From assembly GCF_014201505.1 (NCBI RefSeq), contig NZ_JACHEO010000016.1:28479-92478 (forward strand): a stretch of DNA of 64,000 nucleotides, written 5' to 3'. Within the stretch, counting starts at the first letter, position 1. Each line of letters begins with the position of its first letter. Below, piece after piece: positions 42,778-52,093 of this stretch. Made by a program: the position numbers and the translations under genes. This stretch comes from Desulfoprunum benzoelyticum (GTDB taxonomy: Bacteria > Desulfobacterota > Desulfobulbia > Desulfobulbales > Desulfocapsaceae). Below the pieces are notes generated by a model. That model searched no databases and was not told the origin of the DNA. It saw only the letters and a list, made by a program, of their open reading frames with translations.

Positions 42778-45045
42778 TCAACTGGTCAGCAACCGGTAAA
42801 ACTCCGTCATTCTCCGCGGCAGATTCTCGATCTTGTTGACAAAGATATAATTGCCGCGACCGTACATGTGGGCCAGGTAGTCCTGAGCCGTCTGATCGAC
42901 GGTGATGCAGAAGGAGTGAATGCCGGCGCCCCTCGCCTCGACCAGGGCCTTGCGGGTGTCCTCGATGGCATAGACATCGACATAGCCGTCATAGTCCTCC
43001 GGCTTGCCGTCGGACAAGGTGATCAGCAGGCGGAGACGGGCATCGGTTCCCTGGAGCATCCGGGTGAGATGGCGGATGGGCGGCCCCATCCGGGTATATT
43101 CCCGGGGGCCGATAGCGCCGATGCGCTGTCGAACCTCCTCGCCATAGACCTCATGCAGATGCTTGACATGGAACAGTTCACAGCGCGACCGCCGCATTCC
43201 GGAAAAACCGTAGATGCCGTAGCGATCGCCGGACACCTCCATGACTTCACAGAGCAGGACCAGGGCCTCCTTGATCATCCGCCCGACCCAGCCTTCCGTC
43301 GAATTCGACATGTCGACGAGAAACAGCGCCGCGATATCACGATGGTCACGCACCAGCCGGATGAACAGGCGATCGGAGGGAGCGAAACCGGCCTGCCGGT
43401 CGCCGAGGGCGTCGACCATCGCGTCGAAATCGATGTCGTCGCCGTACCGTCTTCGCTTCACGAAGCGATGGGCGGTCCGCAGCATCTCGAACTGCCGCCG
43501 TACCCGAGTCTTCAGGCCCCGGTATTTGTGCAGGGTCAGCGGCACAAAATCGGTCATGACCGCCGGCAGTTCCTTCTCCACGAGCACGCACCAGTCCTTG
43601 CGATAGCCGGCCCGGCGGTAATCCCACTCGTCATAGACGAAAGAGGCGGCGGGCGGCACTATCTGGCCGTCCGTCTCGGGGCCGGAGGCGAGGTTCCTTC
43701 CCTGACCCGCCATCCCGGCCGCGGCCTGGATATAGCTGGCGGGCACCTCGCCGAGGTCGGCCTCTATCCGCTGCCTCACCGCCGCGAGATCGGGCGGCAG
43801 TTCGATCTCGGCCAGCAGCGACAGTCCCGGCGCCTCTTCCTGCTCTCCGTGCCGGTCACCGCCCTGAGCGGTCAGGACGATGCTGTCCGCCCGGCCAGCC
43901 CCGCCCGGCCCTTTCTCCCCGGCCGGCCCCTGAGCTCGGGTCTGTTCCAGCACCCCCGCCAGCCGGGAGATGAACTGTTCCCTGTCCTCCGCCCTTGTCT
44001 GTTCGATCCGCTTGCGGGCCGCGATGAAATCGGGCTCTCCCACCAGCAGGGTCAGCACGTGGTCGGCACCGGCCCTGCCGTCGGCCAGGCGATCGTAAAA
44101 ATCAGGAAACCGGGACAGCGCCCCGCTTTCTCCATCGCCTTGCAAACGGTGGTCCCCGACCGGGGGCGGCGGATCGGGCGGCAGCAGGATCGACCGGAGC
44201 AGATCGTGGACCTGATCCCCCCTCCGCCCGCACCGTCCCTGATCCTCCGCCAGCAGGCGCTGGCAGAGCGGCTGCACCGCCCGGACCAGGCCCGGCAGCT
44301 CACGGCGGATGAGATCGAAAACGCGGGGCAGTTCAAACAACAGCAGGAGTTGTCCGGCCCGAGCCGGGTCTGGAAAACAGGAAAGGTAGGCGTCGATCGC
44401 TCCTTCCCCGGCCCCGGTCCCATACCGTGCCGCCAGGGCGGCAAAGTCCCGGCCATCAGGTTGGCGACGAAAACTGCCGCCGGCAATGTACCCCCACTGG
44501 AGGATGACGGTGAACCGCAGGAACAGCAGATTGTCGACCCGCTCTGCAAACAGCCGCTGCCGCCCCGGGACGAAGATCGTCCGCGTATCGGTCCACAACC
44601 GGCCCTGTCCATCCGCCGCCAGATCGAGGGCGAGGCCGGAAACACCGCGCAGATACGGCACCATCGCCCCCCTGATCGCATCGACGGCGACCCCGGCATT
44701 GCCGTGCAGCGGCTGAAGAAAATTGGTGTCGATATCGCCCATGAAGTCGCGGGCGGCCCGCAGCCCGGACTCCTCGTAGCGGGAAAGGATCTGCCGCACC
44801 CATTCCGACAGCAGTTCGGGAGGGCAGCGGGACGCGCCTTTCACCCCCTCGCCCAGGAAGGAAAAGCAGAGACTGTGGCTTATCGGCCAGATCGTCGGCA
44901 CGTGGGCGAGAAGGGCCCGGCGGTAATCGGCGGGAATCCCGGCGAGCAGTTCCATAACCTCCTCGACCTCCCAGTCATTGGGACGGGAGGGAGACACCAA
45001 CTCGTAGAAGGCCTGCTTCTGAGCGTCGAGATCCATCGCCACCAC
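42778..45045 (-). CDS. CbbO/NorD-type von Willebrand factor A protein
   Basis: A 755-aa protein whose C-terminal ~200 residues form a VWA domain with the MIDAS motif FLVDMSNST. Thr/Asp segments (TLSDGKPEDYDGYVDVYAIEDTR) also match CbbO/NorD. The N-terminal ~500 residues are helical, as in CbbO. Such proteins pair with a CbbQ-type AAA+ ATPase as a chaperone-like remodelling complex, e.g. the RuBisCO activase CbbQO or NorQD for nitric oxide reductase. The client gene is not adjacent here. The AAA+ gene is 2 bases upstream. Confidence 0.85.
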   Translation of the reverse strand: MVAMDLDAQKQAFYELVSPSRPNDWEVEEVMELLAGIPADYRRALLAHVPTIWPISHSLCFSFLGEGVKGASRCPPELLSEWVRQILSRYEESGLRAARDFMGDIDTNFLQPLHGNAGVAVDAIRGAMVPYLRGVSGLALDLAADGQGRLWTDTRTIFVPGRQRLFAERVDNLLFLRFTVILQWGYIAGGSFRRQPDGRDFAALAARYGTGAGEGAIDAYLSCFPDPARAGQLLLLFELPRVFDLIRRELPGLVRAVQPLCQRLLAEDQGRCGRRGDQVHDLLRSILLPPDPPPPVGDHRLQGDGESGALSRFPDFYDRLADGRAGADHVLTLLVGEPDFIAARKRIEQTRAEDREQFISRLAGVLEQTRAQGPAGEKGPGGAGRADSIVLTAQGGDRHGEQEEAPGLSLLAEIELPPDLAAVRQRIEADLGEVPASYIQAAAGMAGQGRNLASGPETDGQIVPPAASFVYDEWDYRRAGYRKDWCVLVEKELPAVMTDFVPLTLHKYRGLKTRVRRQFEMLRTAHRFVKRRRYGDDIDFDAMVDALGDRQAGFAPSDRLFIRLVRDHRDIAALFLVDMSNSTEGWVGRMIKEALVLLCEVMEVSGDRYGIYGFSGMRRSRCELFHVKHLHEVYGEEVRQRIGAIGPREYTRMGPPIRHLTRMLQGTDARLRLLITLSDGKPEDYDGYVDVYAIEDTRKALVEARGAGIHSFCITVDQTAQDYLAHMYGRGNYIFVNKIENLPRRMTEFYRLLTS

Positions 45046-45047
45046 CT

Positions 45048-45863
45048 TTAGAAAATCGACTGCACCATCTCTTCCATCGCCTCCAGCAACTCCGGATCAT
45101 CGGTCAGGCTGTCGATGATTCCGGCCCGGCAGGCACTGCGGATGTCAAGCCCCTGGCGCAGCAGCTGGGCGGCCTGGATCAGCAGGCGGGTCGAGGCCCC
45201 TTCGGCCAGGCCCGATTCCTTCAGGCTCCTGGTCATCCCGGCCAGGCGCACCAGGCGAGCGGCAAGGGTTTCCTCTATCTGCCCTTCGGTCATGACGATG
45301 CGGCTTTCAAGAGCGGGCTGCGGGTAGGTGAAGGACAGCGAGACGAAACGCTGCCGCGTCGAGGGCTTGAGATCTTTCAGAACACTCTGGTATCCGGGAT
45401 TGTAGGAGACCGCCAGCATGAATTCGGGCGGGGCCGCATAGATCATGCCGAGCTTTTCCACCGGCAATTCGCGCCGGTCATCGGCCAGGGGATGGATCAC
45501 GACCGTCGTATCCTTGCGGGCCTCGACGATCTCGTCGAGATAGCAGATCGCCCCATGCCGGACCGCCAGGGTCAGCGGCCCGTCGAGCCACATCGCCTCC
45601 ATCCCCTTCACGAGGTAGCGACCGATGAGGTCCGAGGTCGAAAGATCGTCATGACAGGAAACGGTGATCAGCGGCCGCCCCAGCCGCCAGGCGATGTAGC
45701 GCATGAACCGGGTCTTGCCGCAACCGGTCGGCCCCTTGAGCAGGAGCGGCAGTTGTTCCCTGGCAGCGGCCAGGGCAAGTTCGACCTCGTTGCCCTGGGC
45801 CAGGTAGAATGGTTCGGACAGGATCCGGTGTTCTTCGATGCGTTGCTGGTTCGTCGTATTCAT
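45048..45863 (-). CDS. CbbQ/NirQ/NorQ family AAA+ ATPase
   Basis: A 271-aa MoxR-class AAA+ ATPase. Walker A is LKGPTGCGKTRFMRYIAW, Walker B AICYLDEIVEARKDT, sensor/arginine region SYNPGYQSVLKDLKPSTRQRF, and the C-terminal CbbQ domain follows. With the VWA partner it should form a metalloprotein- or enzyme-remodelling motor. Neither RuBisCO nor nor/nir genes are in the window, so the substrate is open. Confidence 0.92.
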   Translation of the reverse strand: MNTTNQQRIEEHRILSEPFYLAQGNEVELALAAAREQLPLLLKGPTGCGKTRFMRYIAWRLGRPLITVSCHDDLSTSDLIGRYLVKGMEAMWLDGPLTLAVRHGAICYLDEIVEARKDTTVVIHPLADDRRELPVEKLGMIYAAPPEFMLAVSYNPGYQSVLKDLKPSTRQRFVSLSFTYPQPALESRIVMTEGQIEETLAARLVRLAGMTRSLKESGLAEGASTRLLIQAAQLLRQGLDIRSACRAGIIDSLTDDPELLEAMEEMVQSIF

Positions 45864-46105
45864 ATATCGTCTTTAGGAATATTTGGCATATAGGAACGGT
45901 TTCCATTAAAAATATGCATCAATCGGCGGACGACAAGGACAACGGGCGACCAATATCGGCACGGTTGACCTGAACGGACAAATGAGGTAAGTCTTTCAAC
46001 CTTCGCCCAGCGGGATGGTCCGCAGCCTGCAATCGACAGGATCATCGAATGCCGGGGCTGCCCCCGGCGATGCCGGCGAGTTCACCTCCAACCTCATCGG
46101 GACCA

Positions 46106-46420
46106 ATGAATTTTTTTGAGAAGCTGTATGCGATTGCGGCAATCATCTTCGAGATCGGCCTGGTCGTTTTCTTCCTGCTCCAACCGCAATACCAGCGCCT
46201 GTCGATCCTGCTGCCGGCCTGCTCGGTCGGCCTGATCGTCAATATCATCTTTCTTTTCCTGGTCTTTCGCGATATTTTCCAGCGAACCTTCGACAATTCG
46301 CGGACAAAGTATTTCTGGCTGGTCATCATCCTGCTGTTCTGGCCCGCCGGCCTGGTGTACCTGCTGCGCCACGGCTTCAAACCGCGGCAGCCCGTTGGCC
46401 CCGCATCCTCCGCCGGCTGA
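46106..46420 (+). CDS. small three-helix membrane protein
   Basis: No family recognised. About 104 aa from MNFFEKLYAIAAIIFEIGLV; three predicted membrane segments (residues ~5-25, 31-54, 68-86) and a basic Pro/Gly tail. The frame is open from an ATG at 46049, but those 19 residues are Pro/Ser-rich without a membrane start, so 46106 is preferred. It is a lone gene between the divergent cbbQ gene and ffh. Coding status rests on the membrane pattern and codon use. Confidence 0.6.
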   Translation: MNFFEKLYAIAAIIFEIGLVVFFLLQPQYQRLSILLPACSVGLIVNIIFLFLVFRDIFQRTFDNSRTKYFWLVIILLFWPAGLVYLLRHGFKPRQPVGPASSAG

Positions 46421-46473
46421 CCGGCCGTTCCCGGCCCGGACCTCGACTTTTTCCGCCGCCAATCGTTACCTCC

Positions 46474-46502
46474 TTGACATCTTCCGGCATACACAGTATT
46501 TT
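46474..46502 (+). promoter_or_regulatory. ffh operon promoter (sigma70 type)
   Basis: TTGACA (46474-46479), a 17-base spacer and TATTTT (46497-46502). This leaves a leader of about 150 bases before ffh. Confidence 0.6.
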
Positions 46503-46661
46503 TCTTCTCTTTTGATCTTTTAGAATAATTGCCCCCACCAATCGTCCCTGCCGCTGTCGGTGCGACGGGCAATGCTTCTGCTGTCATGAAATCCGGACGA
46601 CCCCGGTGTGCGCTGCGTACCGCTCGTCCTGCCGCTTCGATACGGAACAGAAACAACCGCT

Positions 46662-48014
46662 ATGTTTGAAAACCTGACAGACAGGCTCGAGGGTGTCTTT
46701 CGCCGGCTCCGCGGCCACGGCACCCTGACTGAAGACAATATCCAGGAGGCGATGCGCGAAGTGCGCATGGCCCTTCTCGAGGCGGATGTCCACTTCAAGG
46801 TGGCCCGGGATTTTGTTGCCGGTGTCACCGAAAAGGCGATCGGCCGTGAGGTCGCCAAGAGCCTCTCGCCGGGACAGCAGGTCATCAAGATCGTCCACGA
46901 GGAACTGGTCGCTCTGCTCGGCGGCAACACCGAACAGCTCCGTCTCGACGGCCGCCAGCCGGTCACCATCATGATGGCCGGTCTCCAGGGCTCAGGCAAG
47001 ACCACGACCTCTGGAAAACTGGCGGCGATGCTCAAGAACAAAGGGCGGCGGCCGTATCTGGTCCCGGCCGACATCTACCGTCCGGCCGCCATCGAACAGC
47101 TGCAGGTCCTCGGCGACAAGCTGGGCGTACCGGTCCATCCGTCGACCACCGATACCAGACCGGTCGACATCTGCCGTCAGGCGATGGTCGCCGCCGCCGA
47201 GAAGAATTACGACACGGTCATCATCGACACCGCCGGCCGGCTGCACATCGACGAATCGCTGATGAGCGAGCTGAAGGATATCCAGGAGGCGGTCCAGCTC
47301 TCCGAGATCCTGTTCGTCGCCGATGCGATGACCGGCCAGGACGCCGTTACCGTCGCCGAGAAGTTCAACCACGACCTGGCGATCACCGGCGTCGTTCTGA
47401 CCAAGATGGAAGGTGACGCCCGCGGCGGCGCCGCCCTGTCGATCAAGAGCGTCACCGGCAAACCGATCAAATTCGTCGGTATGGGCGAGGGACTCGACGC
47501 CCTCGAGGTCTTCCACCCCGACCGTACCGCCTCACGGATCCTCGGCATGGGTGACGTCCTGACCCTGATCGAAAAGGCCGAGGCGGTCGTCGACAAGAAA
47601 GAGGCCGACAAGCTCGCCAAGAAACTGCAGAAGAGCGAGTTTTCGCTGGAGGATTTTCTCGATCAGATCCAGCAGATCAAAAAGATGGGGTCGCTGGAAC
47701 AGATTCTCGACATGGTGCCGGGCATCAACAAGCTGCGGCAGCTCAAGGATGCGCCGCGCCCGAACGAAAAGGAACTGTTCAAGACCGAGGCGATCATCCG
47801 CTCGATGACGATCGCGGAACGAAGAAATTACAAGATCATCAACACCAGCCGGCGGGAAAGGATCGCCAGAGGTTCCGGCACCGCCCTCGCCGATGTCAAC
47901 CGGGTGCTCAAAAGCTACTCGGAAATGCTGAAGATGATGAAGAAGATGCGCGGCAAACCGGGTGCTCTGACCGGCATGAAGCGGCGCAAGTTACCAAAAG
48001 GACTCAGAAGATAA
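46662..48014 (+). CDS. ffh: signal recognition particle protein Ffh
   Basis: The 450-aa SRP54 homologue that targets membrane proteins to the translocon with SRP RNA and FtsY. The N domain starts MFENLTDRLEGVF. G-domain motifs are GLQGSGKTTTSGKLA, DTAGRLHID and TKMEGDARGGAAL. The Met-rich M domain ends with MLKMMKKMRGKPG. I chose the ATG at 46662 over 46608. It begins the translation operon that continues with rpsP. Confidence 0.95.
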   Translation: MFENLTDRLEGVFRRLRGHGTLTEDNIQEAMREVRMALLEADVHFKVARDFVAGVTEKAIGREVAKSLSPGQQVIKIVHEELVALLGGNTEQLRLDGRQPVTIMMAGLQGSGKTTTSGKLAAMLKNKGRRPYLVPADIYRPAAIEQLQVLGDKLGVPVHPSTTDTRPVDICRQAMVAAAEKNYDTVIIDTAGRLHIDESLMSELKDIQEAVQLSEILFVADAMTGQDAVTVAEKFNHDLAITGVVLTKMEGDARGGAALSIKSVTGKPIKFVGMGEGLDALEVFHPDRTASRILGMGDVLTLIEKAEAVVDKKEADKLAKKLQKSEFSLEDFLDQIQQIKKMGSLEQILDMVPGINKLRQLKDAPRPNEKELFKTEAIIRSMTIAERRNYKIINTSRRERIARGSGTALADVNRVLKSYSEMLKMMKKMRGKPGALTGMKRRKLPKGLRR

Positions 48015-48021
48015 TTCCTGA

Positions 48022-48041
48022 CCTGGACTTTTTCGTCCAGG
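48022..48041 (+). repeat. short hairpin between ffh and rpsP
   Basis: A 7-bp stem (cctggac / gtccagg) with the loop tttttc, 8 bases past ffh. It may dampen read-through or stabilise the upstream message. No U-run follows the stem. Confidence 0.4.
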
Positions 48042-48091
48042 ATCACGACATGGGGATAAGCCCCTTCAACATACCGGAGGAATAACCTGGA

Positions 48092-48337
48092 ATGGCAGTT
48101 CGTATTCGTTTAACCCGACTTGGCAGGAAGAAAAAGGCATACTATCGCATCATCGTCGCCGACAGTGAAAGCAAGCGTGACGGCAAATTCCTCGACATCG
48201 TCGGCACCTATGACCCGCTGAAGGATCCGGCCGCGATCACCATCGATCAGGGCAAGCTCCAGGAGTGGCTCGGCAAGGGCGCCCAGCCGACGACGACCGT
48301 CAAGAGCCTGATCAGCAAGGCCGCAGTCAGCGAATAG
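48092..48337 (+). CDS. rpsP: 30S ribosomal protein S16
   Basis: An 81-aa ribosomal protein; MAVRIRLTRLGRKKKAYYRIIVADS is unmistakable. It is followed within 6 bases by khpA, and rimM, trmD and rplS come next, the conserved rpsP-rimM-trmD-rplS order. Confidence 0.96.
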   Translation: MAVRIRLTRLGRKKKAYYRIIVADSESKRDGKFLDIVGTYDPLKDPAAITIDQGKLQEWLGKGAQPTTTVKSLISKAAVSE

Positions 48338-48342
48338 CACTC

Positions 48343-48573
48343 ATGGAAGACCTTCTCGCCCACATTGCCAGATCACTGGTCGATAATGCCGACGCCGTGC
48401 ACGTGAAGCGGAGCGATGACAATGACACCGTCATCATCGAACTGACGGTCGCGCCCGATGACCTCGGCAAGGTGATCGGCAAACAGGGGCGGACGGCACG
48501 GGCGATGCGTTCGCTGCTGGCCGCACTGGCGGCCAAGGAAAACAGGCGGTCGAGGCTGGAAATCGTCGAGTGA
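48343..48573 (+). CDS. khpA: KhpA/YlqC-type KH-domain RNA-binding protein
   Basis: A 76-aa single KH-domain protein; the GxxG loop is in GKVIGKQGRTARAMRSLL. It is usually found between rpsP and rimM and binds RNA as a dimer or with KhpB. I chose the ATG at 48343 (MEDLLAHIAR); the longer frame overlaps rpsP. Confidence 0.92.
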   Translation: MEDLLAHIARSLVDNADAVHVKRSDDNDTVIIELTVAPDDLGKVIGKQGRTARAMRSLLAALAAKENRRSRLEIVE

Positions 48574-48588
48574 GCCGGGCTTGAGCAG

Positions 48589-49140
48589 ATGATCGCACAG
48601 CGCGGGTATGCCGGCAAGGACTATGTCCTGATCGGTGAAATCACCAGGGTCCACGGGCTCCACGGCGAATTGAAGATGCGTCCCTATTCGGGTCAACCTG
48701 AAAATATCCGGGGCTACGCGCGTCTGGCGCTGCTGGGGCCAACCGGGCCGGGACCGGAACTCTTCCCGCTCAGCGGAATGCGGGTCCAGGGAGGCACGGC
48801 GATCGTCCGGCTCAAGGGCATAAACGACCGACGCCAGGCCGAGGCCTGCGTTGGCCGGGCCGTCCTCGTCCCACGTCACGATCTGCCGCCCCTCGACGAC
48901 GACGAATTCTACTGGCGGGAGATCGAGGGACGGATGGTGGTCTGCACGAACGGCAGGAATCTCGGGACCGTCACCGAGCTCTTTTCCAACGGCGCCCAGG
49001 ATATCATGGTCGTCAGCGATGGCGATGAGGAACGCCTGATCCCGATTGTCGGCGATATCGTCGTCGCCATCGGCGAGGATGCCATCGTCATCGATCCGCC
49101 ACCGGGACTGCTCGAAATCAACCGGTCGAGTGTCGAGTGA
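48589..49140 (+). CDS. rimM: ribosome maturation factor RimM
   Basis: A 183-aa protein that binds S19 and helps 30S head assembly. IGEITRVHGLHGELKM at the N-terminus and the PRC-barrel part FYWREIEGRMV...GTVTELFSNGAQDIMVV...LIPIVGDIV are typical. It lies between khpA and trmD. Confidence 0.93.
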   Translation: MIAQRGYAGKDYVLIGEITRVHGLHGELKMRPYSGQPENIRGYARLALLGPTGPGPELFPLSGMRVQGGTAIVRLKGINDRRQAEACVGRAVLVPRHDLPPLDDDEFYWREIEGRMVVCTNGRNLGTVTELFSNGAQDIMVVSDGDEERLIPIVGDIVVAIGEDAIVIDPPPGLLEINRSSVE

Positions 49141-49155
49141 CCCGCGGCCCCGAAT

Positions 49156-49920
49156 ATGCTGTTTGACGTCCTGACGATCTTTCCTTCTCTGTTCGTCTCG
49201 CCGCTCGAGGAAGGGATCCTCAGGAAGGCGAGGCAGGAAGGGAAGATCCGGATACAACTGACCGACATCCGGGATTTTGCCGATGACCGGCACGCCACCA
49301 CCGACGACCGGCCTTTCGGCGGCGGCGAGGGCATGGTGATGAAGCCCGAGCCCCTGACGGCGGCGGTGGAAAAGGTTCGCGCCGCAGGCAATACGGGCCG
49401 GGTCATCCTGTTGACGCCCCAGGGACGCCGGTATTCGCAGGAGATCGCCCGCGAATTGGCGACCGAAAGCAGCCTGATCCTCGTCTGCGGCCGCTACGAA
49501 GGGGTGGACGAGCGCTTCCGCGCCGCCTTCTGCGAAGATGAGCTCTCCATCGGCGATTACATCCTCACCGGGGGCGAACTGGCGGCGATGGTCGTGATCG
49601 ATTCGGTGAGCCGGCTGCTGCCGGGCGTGCTTGGCTGTCCGGACAGCGCCGAGAGAGACACCTTCAGCCGCAGGTTGCTGAAACACCCGCAGTACACCCG
49701 CCCCCGTAATTTTCGCGGGGTGGATGTGCCCGAGGTGCTGACGAACGGGAACCATGCCGAGATCGAGGGGTACCGGTTCATCGAGGCGGTGCGGAGAACC
49801 CTCGCCCGCCGGCCGGATCTGCTGATCCAGGAAGAATTCACCCCTCAGGAAAGCCGGCTGTTGCAGAAACATGGCCTCCTCGAGGCGATAGCGGCCGTGA
49901 AGGCGGGGCCGACCGGATGA
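49156..49920 (+). CDS. trmD: tRNA (guanine37-N1)-methyltransferase
   Basis: A 254-aa SPOUT knot methyltransferase that modifies G37 and prevents frameshifting. [12 protein letters not shown] starts it. The knot has [23 protein letters not shown] and [19 protein letters not shown]. The stop overlaps the next start (ATGA). Confidence 0.95.
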   Translation: MLFDVLTIFPSLFVSPLEEGILRKARQEGKIRIQLTDIRDFADDRHATTDDRPFGGGEGMVMKPEPLTAAVEKVRAAGNTGRVILLTPQGRRYSQEIARELATESSLILVCGRYEGVDERFRAAFCEDELSIGDYILTGGELAAMVVIDSVSRLLPGVLGCPDSAERDTFSRRLLKHPQYTRPRNFRGVDVPEVLTNGNHAEIEGYRFIEAVRRTLARRPDLLIQEEFTPQESRLLQKHGLLEAIAAVKAGPTG

Positions 49921-50486
49921 TTGCTGAAACGCCGTTCCCCGTCAGCATCGCCCTTGTCCACTACCCGGTGCTGAACAAAAGAGGCGAGGTCATCGGTTCA
50001 GCCGTGACAAATCTCGATGTCCATGATATAGCCAGGGCAGCGCGGACATACGGGGTTCACAGGTACTACATCACGACCCCCTACGGCGACCAGCGGGACT
50101 TTGTCGGGGACATCATGAGTCACTGGCGTGAAGGGTACGGGGCGACCTACAACCCGGCGCGCAAGGAGGCCCTGGAGATTGTCAGGGTCGTCGACGGGCT
50201 GCAGGAGGCCATCGACGAGCTGACCGCGGCCTACGGTCGGCGGCCGCTTGTCGTCGGCACCAGCGCCCAGGCACAGGACAGGATCATCGCCTTTGCCGAT
50301 CTCGGGCAGATGATGGCTGCAGGCCGACCGCTGCTGCTGATCTTCGGCACCGCCCATGGACTGGCCCCGGAGATCATGGCAACGACGGATGCGGTCCTGC
50401 CGCCGCTGAAAGGCAGGACGGCCTACAATCACCTTTCGGTTCGTTCGGCAGTGGCGATCATTCTCGATCGCCTGCTCGGACAGTGA
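49917..50486 (+). CDS. SPOUT-type RNA methyltransferase (Methyltrn_RNA_4 family)
   Basis: A 189-aa protein of the family commonly encoded after trmD in Deltaproteobacteria and some other phyla. [37 protein letters not shown] and the knot-like [16 protein letters not shown] region are characteristic. RNA target unknown. It is translationally coupled to trmD and followed by rplS after 64 bases. Confidence 0.85.
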   Translation: MIAETPFPVSIALVHYPVLNKRGEVIGSAVTNLDVHDIARAARTYGVHRYYITTPYGDQRDFVGDIMSHWREGYGATYNPARKEALEIVRVVDGLQEAIDELTAAYGRRPLVVGTSAQAQDRIIAFADLGQMMAAGRPLLLIFGTAHGLAPEIMATTDAVLPPLKGRTAYNHLSVRSAVAIILDRLLGQ

Positions 50487-50550
50487 ACTGAAGGAAACAA
50501 CGAAGAGGATCACAGATCCAACCATATATCTCAACCCAATAGAATACGAT

Positions 50551-50904
50551 ATGAGCACAATACTTGAACGAATCAATGAGGAGCAGATGCGCCAGGACGT
50601 TCCGGAGTTCCGCCCCGGAGATACCGTCGCAGTCCATATTCGCATCGTTGAAGGCAACAAGGAGCGGATCCAGATCTTCCAGGGTATCGTCCTGAAGCGC
50701 AGCCGGGGCACCATGGATGCCACCTTCACCGTCCGCAAGATGTCGCACGGCGTCGGGGTCGAAAAAACCTTCGCCCTGCACAATCCGCGTCTCGAAAAAA
50801 TCGAGCGCATCACCCAGGGCCGGGTGCGCCGGTCACGTCTCTACTACCTGCGCAGCAGACGAGGCAAGGCCGCACGTATCCGTGAGCGTGGTCTCACCAA
50901 GTAG
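50551..50904 (+). CDS. rplS: 50S ribosomal protein L19
   Basis: A 117-aa ribosomal protein. [26 protein letters not shown] and the C-terminal [20 protein letters not shown] are standard. It is part of the conserved trmD-rplS-rnhB order. Confidence 0.96.
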   Translation: MSTILERINEEQMRQDVPEFRPGDTVAVHIRIVEGNKERIQIFQGIVLKRSRGTMDATFTVRKMSHGVGVEKTFALHNPRLEKIERITQGRVRRSRLYYLRSRRGKAARIRERGLTK

Positions 50905-50976
50905 CCTTGCCGGGTTGTTGCCGGCGACATCGAGTCAGCGATTCTCCGCCGTCACCGATGTCGCCGGGCGCCAGGC

Positions 50977-51648
50977 ATGCTGACCGGGCACGGCTCCGGC
51001 CCTGCCGGTGCAGAGGATGGCAGCGGCGCCAGGGATAGCTTCCACCACGAACGGCTGCTGCTGGCCCAAGGCTACAGCCGGATCGCCGGGGCGGACGAAG
51101 CCGGGCGCGGCCCTCTGGCCGGTCCGGTCGTCGCCTCCTGCGTGATTCTCCCCGCCGCTTGCGACTACACGATCTTTCGCGATTCCAAAACCCTCTCCCC
51201 TGCCCGCCGCGCCGAACTCTGCCGGCAACTGACCGCCATCGGCGCCCACATCGGCGTCGGCATCGTCTCCGCGTCCGCCATCGACGCCATCAACATCCTC
51301 AGGGCTTCCCTGGAGGCGATGCGGCTGGCGTACGAGGACCTGGGGCGACGGCACCACCCTGCCCCCGAATTCATCCTCGTCGACGGCAGGTTCACGTTCC
51401 CCGCCGCCGTCCCGCAGGAGGCCCTGGTCAAAGGCGACGCGAGAAGCGCCTCGATCGCCGCCGCCTCCATCGTCGCCAAGGTGCGGCGGGACGCGATCAT
51501 GGACGAGTTGCATCGCCAATTCCCGGTTTACGGCTTTTCACGCCACAAAGGCTACCCGACAAAAGAGCATCGCACGGCGATCGCCCGCTATGGGCCCTGC
51601 CCCGAACATCGTCGGACCTTCAAAGGAGTCCGGGAATTTGTCCGATAA
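50977..51648 (+). CDS. rnhB: ribonuclease HII
   Basis: A 223-aa enzyme that removes ribonucleotides from DNA hybrids. Catalytic acids are in AGADEAGRGPLAGPV and the later VDGRF; SRHKGYPTKEHRTAI is near the end. The first ~30 residues are Gly/Ala-rich and poorly conserved, so the exact start is uncertain. It overlaps the yraN gene by 11 bases. Confidence 0.93.
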   Translation: MLTGHGSGPAGAEDGSGARDSFHHERLLLAQGYSRIAGADEAGRGPLAGPVVASCVILPAACDYTIFRDSKTLSPARRAELCRQLTAIGAHIGVGIVSASAIDAINILRASLEAMRLAYEDLGRRHHPAPEFILVDGRFTFPAAVPQEALVKGDARSASIAAASIVAKVRRDAIMDELHRQFPVYGFSRHKGYPTKEHRTAIARYGPCPEHRRTFKGVREFVR

Positions 51649-52018
51649 ACGTATCGCCTTCGGCAAAAAAGGCGAGGATCTGGCCGCATCACATCTCCTC
51701 GGTCTCGGTTACCGGATTCTCGCCCGCAATTATCGGCAGCGGCGCGGTGAAATCGATATCGTCGCCAGAGACGGCGACTGCATCGTCTTCATCGAGGTCA
51801 AGAGCCGTATGGCCGGAGGCCGCTTTTCCCCCGGCGAGGCGATCACGGCCCAGAAAAGGCGCCAGATCGCCAGGGTGGCACAGATGTACCTCGCCGCCCA
51901 CCGGCTGCACGACATCCCGGCCCGCTTCGATGTCGTCGCCGTGCTGCTCGATGCTGCCGGCCAGTGGCGGATCGATCATATCCCCAACGCCTTCGACCTC
52001 CCCGATTGCGGCTGGTGA
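51638..52018 (+). CDS. yraN: YraN/UPF0102 family endonuclease-like protein
   Basis: A 126-aa protein with a PD-(D/E)xK-type fold: GKKGEDLAASHLLGLGY, then RRGEIDIVARDG and FIEVKSR. Function is uncertain; it typically follows rnhB. I prefer a TTG start at 51638 with AAGGAG nine bases ahead, rather than the ATG at 51590 deep inside rnhB. Confidence 0.87.
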   Translation: MSDKRIAFGKKGEDLAASHLLGLGYRILARNYRQRRGEIDIVARDGDCIVFIEVKSRMAGGRFSPGEAITAQKRRQIARVAQMYLAAHRLHDIPARFDVVAVLLDAAGQWRIDHIPNAFDLPDCGW

Positions 52019-52093
52019 CCCGCCTGCCCCCTTTTTTGCCGGCAACGCGGCGAAGCCTTTGACTAATCCGCATTTACGATTACATTGTTGCCT

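Noticed and set aside
42619..45051. Long plus-strand open frame of 810 codons opposite the CbbO-type gene
   Set aside because: It is the antisense shadow of a GC-rich gene; the minus frame has the VWA motif, a proper start and operon spacing.
46042..46656. 204-codon minus-strand frame between the cbbQ gene and ffh
   Set aside because: It crosses the ffh promoter and start, has no similarity, and opposes a hydrophobic plus-strand frame with membrane helices.
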